NCBI GenBank assembly: GCA_947175285.1
Contig: CAMWMM010000003.1
Location: 1-40,959 of the forward strand
DNA length: 40,959 nucleotides
From: an uncultured Lachnospiraceae bacterium
GTDB lineage: Bacteria > Bacillota_A > Clostridia > Lachnospirales > Lachnospiraceae
Direction: 5' to 3'
The notes beneath the pieces are model-generated. The model saw only the letters and a list, made by a program, of their open reading frames with translations, ran no database searches and was not told the DNA's origin. Below, in pieces: positions 24,460 to 31,794 of this stretch (position 1 is its first letter; each line of letters begins with the position of its first letter). A program made the position numbers and the translations under genes.

Positions 24460-25347
24460 ATGAAAAGGAAATTTAATATTGCGTATAAACACACATGTCT
24501 GATTTTATTAGGAGCGGCACTGATGTGTATGCTTTGTTCTTGCACCTTTAATGGAGAAAATGCAGAATCCAAAAGTGAGAGTGGAGTGATGGATGATTCT
24601 TCTACAACTAATGTGGATAATGAAAATCAATACTCTGAAGTAAGTAACGGACAATCGCAGGATTCTGTGGAAGTAAGCAACGATAAGCCACAAGTTTCTG
24701 TGGAAGAAAGTAACGGGCAACCGCAAGCTTCTACAGATGTAAATAACAATGAAAAAGAGGAGCAGTTACCACTTGCAGAGGAAGAAAGCTATAAAGCTGT
24801 GCTTATAGATAATGGAGATTTTATAAGCACGGATTTACAGAACAAGAAAATAAATCTCGAAGACATAAAAGAGGTTGTTACGGATGATGAGAGTATCTCA
24901 GTGGCAGCGACTAAATTTTCGATTATAGATTTAAGTAGCAATGGAGAAAAAGAAATTGTGCTTTGGTTGCAAATAAATGGAGTCTCAGATTATGGATTTG
25001 AGATACTTCGGTATCAAGATGGAGCTGTCTATGGGTATACATTGCCTTATAGGGAGTTCATAAATTTGAAAACAGATGGGACATTCATATTTTCTGGCGG
25101 CGCTGCTGACTCGGGAATAGGGAAACTTGAATTTTCTAAGGATGGATTCACGGTTGATAAGTTGTATTATAGTGAATCTCAGTACAATTCTAATAATGAA
25201 CTTGAGGTTCAATATTTTGCAAATGGTACCCCCTGTTCTGAAGAAGACTTCAATAATGCTATGAGTCTACAGGAAGAAAAGGCTAATGTCAGTTGGTATG
25301 ATTTAACAAATGATAATATGAATATTGCATTGGAAAATGCGTTTTAA
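24460..25347 (+). CDS. Lipoprotein, candidate lantibiotic immunity or accessory protein
   Basis: 295 residues with AAAAGGAG upstream. A basic start and hydrophobic run lead to a lipobox-like LCSC with the lipidated Cys at residue 28. A Ser/Asn/Gln/Glu-rich linker follows (about 35-100) with three loose repeats of about 11 residues (VSNGQSQDSVE, VSNDKPQVSVE, ESNGQPQASTD). A globular domain (about 110-295) contains IDLSSNGEKEIVLWLQ, like a degenerate FG-GAP or calcium-loop strand. It would be anchored outside the cell. It lies between the broken and intact lanF copies, so a LanI-type self-protection role is plausible but only inferred. Confidence 0.65.
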   Translation: MKRKFNIAYKHTCLILLGAALMCMLCSCTFNGENAESKSESGVMDDSSTTNVDNENQYSEVSNGQSQDSVEVSNDKPQVSVEESNGQPQASTDVNNNEKEEQLPLAEEESYKAVLIDNGDFISTDLQNKKINLEDIKEVVTDDESISVAATKFSIIDLSSNGEKEIVLWLQINGVSDYGFEILRYQDGAVYGYTLPYREFINLKTDGTFIFSGGAADSGIGKLEFSKDGFTVDKLYYSESQYNSNNELEVQYFANGTPCSEEDFNNAMSLQEEKANVSWYDLTNDNMNIALENAF

Positions 25348-25666
25348 TCTCTCAGGGGTTAATTTCCCGCAGCTCTGCTCTTAACTTGACCCACATTTGT
25401 AAATTTGCACAATTATGGTTATAAAAGTATACTTTGCTGGTTTTATTTCTTCTATATTAACGTAAGCATAATTGTGAACAGGTAGTTAGTTTAATTTTGT
25501 GCAAAATTACCTGTTTTAAGACTTGTGGGATATGATTAAAGATACAAAAATCGACAAAATTAAATAATATTTCCAATTAATATCCGATGAAACAGGGCAT
25601 AAGCTTTTTAATACAAAAAGGTGTGAGAACGATTGAGGACAAAAAAGAGGAGGATTGGTATACATT
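25348..25666 (+). promoter_or_regulatory. Leader region of the lanFEG-A-M-T operon with inverted repeat
   Basis: 319 bases without a gene. AACAGGTAGTT (25477-25487) pairs with AATTACCTGTT (25505-25515) with one mismatch, and AATTTTG (25493-25499) can instead pair with CAAAATT (25502-25508). A TATGAT box (25531-25536) follows and is shared with the leader of the broken lanF copy. GAGGAGG at 25647-25653 is the ribosome site of lanF. I read this as the operon promoter and control region. Confidence 0.5.
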
Positions 25667-26605
25667 ATGAGTGAAACTGTCATAGAAACTACACGTCTGA
25701 CAAAAGCATATGGCACCCAAATATCTGTTGATCATATAAACCTTCATGTAAGAAGAGGAACAATATATGGCTTATTGGGGAGAAATGGGGCAGGAAAAAC
25801 GACTACAATGAAAATGCTTTTAGGCTTAATTAATCCCACTGATGGAAAAGCTTTTGTGTTGGGAAAGGATATACAAAAAGAAAAGAAGAAAATTTTACCT
25901 CATATCGGAGCATCGATTGAAACACCAGGATTTTACGCAAATCTTACTGGAAGAGAAAACCTTCAGATATTTTCTGAATATTCAGGAAGAAAAGGCAGTG
26001 CAGAAATAAAGAATGTCTTAGAGCAGGTTGGTCTTCCTTACAGGGATAAAAAAATATTTTCACAATATTCTTTAGGAATGAAGCAAAGACTGGCCATAGC
26101 TTGTGCTATTATGCATAATCCGGATATTTTGATTTTAGATGAACCTACAAATGGCCTGGACCCGATAGGAATATCTGAGATGAGGGCGTTTATTAAGAAT
26201 CTTTGTGATGAACAAAGAAAAACGATCTTAATATCCAGTCATATTTTGCAGGAAATAGAAATGCTTGCGGATGATATCGGCATTATTGATAAAGGGAAAT
26301 TGATAGAAGAGAGCAGTAAAGAGGAATTAAGTATAAAGAGAGAAAAGTATATCAAGCTCCAGGTGTCCGATACAGATGGCGTTGTCAAAATATTGAGAGA
26401 TCAATATCAAAGCCCCAGATATAAGCTGTCTGCCAAAGGCGAACTGCTGATTTATGATTCTAAAATAAATATCGAAGAATTTGTAAGAGATATTGTTACG
26501 TCAGGGATTGGCGTGAGAGAGGTTGGTGTTATAGAGGAAAACCTGGAAAGTTATTTTATTCGCGTTACAGGGGGGATGGACATTGGTGAAGCTGTTACAG
26601 AATGA
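25667..26605 (+). CDS. lanF: Lantibiotic immunity ABC transporter ATP-binding protein LanF
   Basis: 312 residues from the ATG at 25667; a TTG four codons upstream is too close to GAGGAGG. Walker A is GRNGAGKTT (residues 38-46), the signature is YSLGMKQRLAI, Walker B LILDEPTNGLDP and the switch ISSHIL. The C-terminal ~100 residues are the extension usual for bacitracin- and lantibiotic-type ATPases. With LanE and LanG it should expel the producer's own lantibiotic from the membrane. Its end overlaps the start of the permease gene by 20 bases, so translation is probably coupled. A truncated near-identical copy lies 2 kb upstream. Confidence 0.9.
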   Translation: MSETVIETTRLTKAYGTQISVDHINLHVRRGTIYGLLGRNGAGKTTTMKMLLGLINPTDGKAFVLGKDIQKEKKKILPHIGASIETPGFYANLTGRENLQIFSEYSGRKGSAEIKNVLEQVGLPYRDKKIFSQYSLGMKQRLAIACAIMHNPDILILDEPTNGLDPIGISEMRAFIKNLCDEQRKTILISSHILQEIEMLADDIGIIDKGKLIEESSKEELSIKREKYIKLQVSDTDGVVKILRDQYQSPRYKLSAKGELLIYDSKINIEEFVRDIVTSGIGVREVGVIEENLESYFIRVTGGMDIGEAVTE

Positions 26606-27338
26606 GCTAAAAAAATTTAAAAATCAAAGAATGACCAGAGTTCTGGTGCTGCTTGCTGCAATTATGCCAATTGCGGATACTTTTTTGTGCTTGAAGCAGC
26701 ATCTTGTTTATAAAAATTTGAATGGATTGAATATACTTTTTGGCAATTTTTTAGTGATGCCATGCTTGTTTATCATGTCGTTAGTTGCTTTGCTGCAGAC
26801 TGAGGAACAGAATGATACATTGAAAAACATTTTATTATCAGGCGTATCAAAATGGAAGATTTTATTAGTAAAAATCAGTGCAGCATTTATAATTGCTTTT
26901 GTATTTGTCATACTAGTTTGGGGTGTAGGAATTATTGGAGGATTTTTAACGGGTGGAACAGTATATCCAATGAAAGGATTTATTTCAATGGCTATAAGTG
27001 GTATTGCGGTTCTGTTTGCTTCATCGCCCATCTTAGTTGCTGTGTTTATTTTCAAAAAAAACTTTCTGCTATCTCTTATTATTTCGAATTGCTTATTGAT
27101 TATAAATTTTCTTTTTACGTGGCAATTGACAATGCTAAATGGTCTAAATATATATATGCCAATCTGTATTGCCTATAGAGTTACATATCCATATCAAATT
27201 ATTGAGTATTCTCAGAACCTTCAGTATGGGATAGATGCCCTGTATTTTGCGGAATTAACTGGATGGGCGATTTTAATATTTATTATGGTTTTGTCAATAG
27301 GAATGAGTTTATTTATTTATGAATATCAGGAGGTGTGA
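26586..27338 (+). CDS. lanE: Lantibiotic immunity ABC permease LanE
   Basis: About 250 residues starting at GTG 26586 (KLLQNELKKFKNQR), with a G-rich ribosome site about 10 bases upstream. Six hydrophobic segments are readable, in the layout of ABC-2 permeases of the MutE/EpiE group. It has no ATPase motif and must pair with LanF and LanG. The base composition is AT-rich like the rest of the cluster. Confidence 0.85.
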   Translation: MKLLQNELKKFKNQRMTRVLVLLAAIMPIADTFLCLKQHLVYKNLNGLNILFGNFLVMPCLFIMSLVALLQTEEQNDTLKNILLSGVSKWKILLVKISAAFIIAFVFVILVWGVGIIGGFLTGGTVYPMKGFISMAISGIAVLFASSPILVAVFIFKKNFLLSLIISNCLLIINFLFTWQLTMLNGLNIYMPICIAYRVTYPYQIIEYSQNLQYGIDALYFAELTGWAILIFIMVLSIGMSLFIYEYQEV

Positions 27339-27344
27339 GTAATC

Positions 27345-28085
27345 ATGACCATATTAAAAGCAACGGCATTAGAAATAAAGAAACTAAAAAGGCTAAAAAT
27401 TAATGTAGTTGGATTATTATGTGCTATTTTGTCGGTAGTGATATCCTGTTTCCAGATGTTGGTAATGTCAAACGTAGAACGGTTGTTTTCTGTGCTGGAA
27501 GAGGCTGTGATTTGGAACAATGTGACGCTCCTGATGCCATTTGCGATCGCTTTGATGGGAGGATATTACATAAACAGGGAATCTGTTGAAGATACACAGA
27601 AAAACATCTTAATGATACCAGTCGAATGGAGAATGATCATAAAGGCTAAAATTGTGTTGTTATTTTTATTTGGCACTTTGTTAGGAATCACGGAATGGAT
27701 ACTGTGCACCGCAGCGGGTGCTCTGTGCAGATGTAAGGGGATCAACCCAGAGATGCTATTATACTCTTTTGTATGTATGGTAGTGGTTCATATCTGTATT
27801 GTCATCGCAGTCTTGCCGGTTGTTCTGATCACATCTGGCAGGAAAGGAACATATATCTGGGGAGCGATCCTGTCCACGATGCTGGGTATATATGTCGTGT
27901 TCATCAGCAATGGAGAACTTGTAAATTTTTATCCGCTCGCGGCGGGATTGGTTATGATTCATTTCAGGCAGATCCCAGAGGAGGTCTTAAATTGGAAGAT
28001 TGCATCTGTGAGTTTAGCACTAATTTGTTTCGCGTCGTATGGGATCTATCGGATTCTGTACAAAAAAGAAGCAGCGTGTTATTAG
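27345..28085 (+). CDS. lanG: Lantibiotic immunity ABC permease LanG
   Basis: 246 residues, ATG preceded by AGGAGG inside the end of lanE. The start (TILKATALEIKKLKRLK) and six hydrophobic helices match MutG/EpiG-type permeases. It completes the LanFEG immunity complex. The first part of the gene is AT-rich, but from about 27660 onward GC content rises visibly, which suggests a mosaic origin. It ends 39 bases before the precursor peptide gene. Confidence 0.85.
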   Translation: MTILKATALEIKKLKRLKINVVGLLCAILSVVISCFQMLVMSNVERLFSVLEEAVIWNNVTLLMPFAIALMGGYYINRESVEDTQKNILMIPVEWRMIIKAKIVLLFLFGTLLGITEWILCTAAGALCRCKGINPEMLLYSFVCMVVVHICIVIAVLPVVLITSGRKGTYIWGAILSTMLGIYVVFISNGELVNFYPLAAGLVMIHFRQIPEEVLNWKIASVSLALICFASYGIYRILYKKEAACY

Positions 28086-28124
28086 TTGTATCTGCTTTTG
28101 CTTTGATTACAGAAAGGAGCATTT

Positions 28125-28331
28125 ATGTCAAGAAAAAATATGAGAAATCCAATGGAAAGAACAGCAACTTTTGAGAATCCGGCAGGTAATGTTATGCAGG
28201 AACTGTCAGAAATTGAATTAGATAAGGTTACCGGTGGCATTGATTACGTAAGTAATGCAAATTCTTGTGGATTCCTTTGTACTATTACCGGAGAATGTCA
28301 GGGAACAGCAAACTTTCTTTGCTGCGACTAA
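28125..28331 (+). CDS. lanA: Class II lanthipeptide precursor LanA (lipid II-binding type)
   Basis: 68 residues with GAAAGGAG upstream. The leader (residues 1-38) ends ELSEIELDKVTGG, the double-glycine form cut by LanT peptidases. The predicted core is 30 residues: IDYVSNANSC, then GFLCTITGEC, then QGTANFLCCD. It has five Cys and five Ser/Thr (S5, S9, T15, T17, T23 of the core). CTITGEC fits the CTxTxEC ring of mersacidin, actagardine and plantaricin C that holds lipid II, with the key Glu at core 19. From that motif to the CC end the spacing equals plantaricin C. It is the only precursor seen, so a one-component lantibiotic is likely. I know no identical core. Confidence 0.92.
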   Translation: MSRKNMRNPMERTATFENPAGNVMQELSEIELDKVTGGIDYVSNANSCGFLCTITGECQGTANFLCCD

Positions 28332-28514
28332 GCGGAGAACTTTTTACATATGCGGTGTAAGAGGTTCATCCAGCTTAGCACAACACTGAAATGATACTAT
28401 AAATAATAACAAAAAGCAATAATAAATAATAATTCAGAGTGATTTAAAGTAAAAGCAGATGTTTTATTTAGGGCAAAAGCAGATACATGTGATAACAACG
28501 AGAGGAGTATGATT

Positions 28515-31500
28515 GTGGAAAACTATAATTATATGTTTGAACGAAATTATTGTCAGTCAAAATCTTTAGATATAAATGATAAAAGAAGACGATATTGGGA
28601 AGATCTTTTAGGGAAAGAAATTTATGAAGTTGTTAATTCTAACGGCAGAATAGATAATGCTTTAGTGGAAAGTTCATATACATCGTTAAAAGATTTTCAA
28701 GAAAATTATATTTGGAAATGTTTGTGCGATGTTCGGTATAAGAATTATAATCTGATATGGACAAATGAATCTTTGCAAGAAAGATTTGTATGTAGTCGTT
28801 TCTATACTCCTTTTGTAAAAATTGCAGAAAATATGCTAATAAGTAAATGTCAAAATAATAAGTTGTTCCGTAGAAATCAAAAGGTCATTAATAGAGATTT
28901 TGAAATGAACATTTTGGAAAAGGTGGCAGATTGTAGTATTAGAATGCTCATTCTCGAAATGAATTTATGTAAGAGTGAAGGTAACTTGAGAGGCAGTGAT
29001 CCGGAAAGTGAGTATAAAGATTATGTTGAAAACTGGTTAAATGACCAGGAATATTTTATGGAACTTTTAAATGCTTACCCTGCTCTAGTTCGCTTGCTAA
29101 TTGACGTTTTGGAAAATACGGTTCAGTTTTATGCTGAAATTTTGGAAAATTATCAGAAAGATGAAAGTGCTATACATAGTGAGTTTGGTTACAATACATC
29201 TGAATTTCTTCAACTTACAGTAGGTGGTTCTGATTCACATATGCATGGGAAATCAGTTGCAGTAATTACTTATGCTGATGGTTGTAAACTTGTATATAAA
29301 CCTCATTCGCTAGAGGCAGAATATCGATATCAGGATTTTTTACAATGGTTGGGTGAGAAAGCGAACATACAAATGAAAACTTATCGAATTCTTGATCGAG
29401 GAGAGTATGGTTGGGAAGAATTTGTTGAACATATACCCTGCATATCCGAAGATGAACTAAAAGAGTATTATAAACGGTTGGGTTTGATTATATGTGTTAA
29501 TTATATGCTCAATGTTCATGATGTACATAATGAAAATATTATTGCTTCTGGAGCTTTTCCAATAGTCATCGATGCGGAAACATTACTAAAAAATTCTGAA
29601 CCTTTTAACCATCATCGCATAGCAGAAGTTACATTGAATGAAATTCGTGGTACTGTAATGGCACAAGGGATATTACCACAGCATCTTAAAAGAAAAAAAG
29701 GAAATCAAACTATAGATTTAAGCGGTATGTCTAATGATGTGGGAAAAGAATATCCTCGTAAGGTTCCAGTTCTCATTCATCCAAAGCGATCAGATATGAA
29801 ATGTGTTTATAATTATCCTAAGGAAGTAAAAAAACACAATTTACCGATTTTGAAAACGGATGTGAAACGTCCTATATATTATGTTGATTACATTCTTGAG
29901 GGATTTGAGCAAACATATAGATTTGTACTAGAAAATAAGGATTTAATTAGATGTAAGTATAATATTTTTAAGAATATGCGTTTAAGACATTTGCGAAGAG
30001 ATACACAAATTTATGGAATGCTTCTTACGATATCTAAACATCCAGATTTTCTTGGAGATTGTGCTCATAGACAGATGATATTAATGACATTATATAAGAA
30101 TAGAAATATAAGCAGTATAGAAGAGCGCACGGCAATTGAAGAGGAAATATTGCAAATGCTTTATAATGATATTCCAATGTTTAGTTATAATTCGAGTGGA
30201 AAAGATTTGTTTTCCGGTTATGGTAATTGTATAAAGGGATATTTTGAGAAGAGTGCAATAGAATTAGCAGAGGAAAAATTGAAAAATATGGATAGTCACG
30301 ATTTATTACAACAGAAATTATATATTGTGTTGTCGGTGACCTCCACAGATGATATAGAAGAATCAAAGGCAAGAGAACAAAAAAAACAAGAGGTAAAACG
30401 GCTGCTGGGAAAAGAAATGTCGATATCTTTAAAGGAGCAAAGTATATTTCAGCAATGTAAAAGCATAGTTAAAAAATTAGAAGAGAGTGCAATATATAAT
30501 TTAGATAGAGACAAAGTTGGGTGGATAGGTGTATCTTTAGTGGGTATCGAAGAGATTAAGTGGAATGTTGTTCCGTTAAATTATGACCTATACAACGGTA
30601 TCGGAGGTATAGCTATTTTTCTGCATGCTTTTTGCGAAACATATAGTAGAAATGAATGCCGTGATATTTGTAATGCGGTAGATAATTCTTTAGATGAGTA
30701 TATAAAATCAATTTTAGAATATGATTCCATAATTGGTCACGAAAACGGAAGTGGATATTTTAGTGGAGAATGTTCTTTATTAAATGTTTTTCTAATATTA
30801 TTTAAAATAACCTCAGATGGCAAATATTTAGATCGGGCGGAAAAACTGGTTAAGGTTATAGAAAACCAGATTAAAAACGATGATATGAATTCCATAGATA
30901 ATGATATCGTATCTGGTCTGGCAGGAACAATTATAACCTTTTTAAAATTGTATCAGTTCACAAATAAATCTATGTATTTAGAAATCGCTGAAAATGCGGG
31001 GGAAAAGTTATTGGCAGCAGCACAAAAGGGCAATGTTGGAATCGGATGGGGAATTCCCGGGCAGCCTTTTATACTAGCGGGTCTTTCACATGGAGCAAGT
31101 GGAATCGTCCTAGCTTTAATAAAATTATGGGAGTTGACTAAAAAAAAGAAATTTCTAAAGGCGGCTAAAGATGCGTTGTACGAAGAAGATAGTTTGTATA
31201 GTGAAAAAATTGGCAATTGGGTGGATCGCCGTCTTTTTCGGGGAACTACAGGAGAAGAAGCTGGAAGAAATCCAGCAACGTGGTGTCATGGTTCCGGTGG
31301 AATATTGTTGGCCAGAATAAAAATGCGTCAATTGGTTCCAGAAGAAATGAATAGTATTATTAAAACAGATATAGAAAAAGCATATACTTCTTTGGTGAAA
31401 TATGGTGGAAAAAAGAATCAATGCTTATGTCATGGAAATGTTGGTAATTTGGAAATCCTTTATGAATATGCTAAGTTCACAAGCGACTATAAATTGGAAA

Positions 31501-31673
31501 GGCAAATAGAATGTTCTTTACAAAAAGCGATAGAAGATTCAGCGAGTTATTGGGATTGCGGCTTGCTTTCAAATTATGAACATTTGGGATTTATGCTTGG
31601 AATTACGGGTATTGGATATTCACTGTTGAGACATGTGAACAAAGATCTGCCTTGCATTTTGGCATTGGAATAG
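28515..31673 (+). CDS. lanM: Class II lanthipeptide synthetase LanM
   Basis: About 1052 residues. The N-terminal dehydratase has lipid-kinase-like motifs: the LVYKPHS lysine (K262), HDVHNEN (H335-N341) and IDAETL (D353). It phosphorylates Ser/Thr of LanA and removes the phosphate to give dehydro residues. The C-terminal LanC-like cyclase has SHGASG, the zinc ligands in TWCHGSGG (C924) and CLCHGNVGN (C972, H973). It adds Cys thiols to form the (methyl)lanthionine rings. GTG at 28515 lies 7 bases after AGGAG; the ATG at 28509 is only one base away, so I prefer GTG. The 183-base gap after lanA may allow different expression levels; I see no strong hairpin in it. Confidence 0.93.
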   Translation: MENYNYMFERNYCQSKSLDINDKRRRYWEDLLGKEIYEVVNSNGRIDNALVESSYTSLKDFQENYIWKCLCDVRYKNYNLIWTNESLQERFVCSRFYTPFVKIAENMLISKCQNNKLFRRNQKVINRDFEMNILEKVADCSIRMLILEMNLCKSEGNLRGSDPESEYKDYVENWLNDQEYFMELLNAYPALVRLLIDVLENTVQFYAEILENYQKDESAIHSEFGYNTSEFLQLTVGGSDSHMHGKSVAVITYADGCKLVYKPHSLEAEYRYQDFLQWLGEKANIQMKTYRILDRGEYGWEEFVEHIPCISEDELKEYYKRLGLIICVNYMLNVHDVHNENIIASGAFPIVIDAETLLKNSEPFNHHRIAEVTLNEIRGTVMAQGILPQHLKRKKGNQTIDLSGMSNDVGKEYPRKVPVLIHPKRSDMKCVYNYPKEVKKHNLPILKTDVKRPIYYVDYILEGFEQTYRFVLENKDLIRCKYNIFKNMRLRHLRRDTQIYGMLLTISKHPDFLGDCAHRQMILMTLYKNRNISSIEERTAIEEEILQMLYNDIPMFSYNSSGKDLFSGYGNCIKGYFEKSAIELAEEKLKNMDSHDLLQQKLYIVLSVTSTDDIEESKAREQKKQEVKRLLGKEMSISLKEQSIFQQCKSIVKKLEESAIYNLDRDKVGWIGVSLVGIEEIKWNVVPLNYDLYNGIGGIAIFLHAFCETYSRNECRDICNAVDNSLDEYIKSILEYDSIIGHENGSGYFSGECSLLNVFLILFKITSDGKYLDRAEKLVKVIENQIKNDDMNSIDNDIVSGLAGTIITFLKLYQFTNKSMYLEIAENAGEKLLAAAQKGNVGIGWGIPGQPFILAGLSHGASGIVLALIKLWELTKKKKFLKAAKDALYEEDSLYSEKIGNWVDRRLFRGTTGEEAGRNPATWCHGSGGILLARIKMRQLVPEEMNSIIKTDIEKAYTSLVKYGGKKNQCLCHGNVGNLEILYEYAKFTSDYKLERQIECSLQKAIEDSASYWDCGLLSNYEHLGFMLGITGIGYSLLRHVNKDLPCILALE

Positions 31674-31699
31674 ATGCTATATAGATTTTCATAAAATTT

Positions 31700-31775
31700 A
31701 GTGCTCCATCTGGTCAGAGATTAGAATTGCAAACCATGCAGTTCACATTCCAATTTTCTGTCTGGATGGAGCACT
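31700..31775 (+). repeat. Long inverted repeat between lanM and lanT
   Basis: AGTGCTCCATC (31700-31710) pairs perfectly with GATGGAGCACT (31765-31775), and weaker pairing continues inward (TCAGAGA with TCTGTCTG, AGAATTG with CAATTTTCT). No T-run follows, so it is not a simple terminator. In the mRNA it would form a long stem just upstream of the lanT ribosome site at 31783-31789. Confidence 0.6.
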
Positions 31776-31794
31776 ATACTGATGAGGTGACTTT

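Noticed and set aside
28332..28508. Attenuator hairpin between lanA and lanM
   Set aside because: Only short, weak pairings (for example CTAAGC with GCTTAG) are visible and no T-run follows a stable stem.
28509..28514. ATG start of lanM at 28509
   Set aside because: It lies one base after AGAGGAG, too close; GTG at 28515 has a 7-base spacing. The difference is only two residues, so the choice is not certain.
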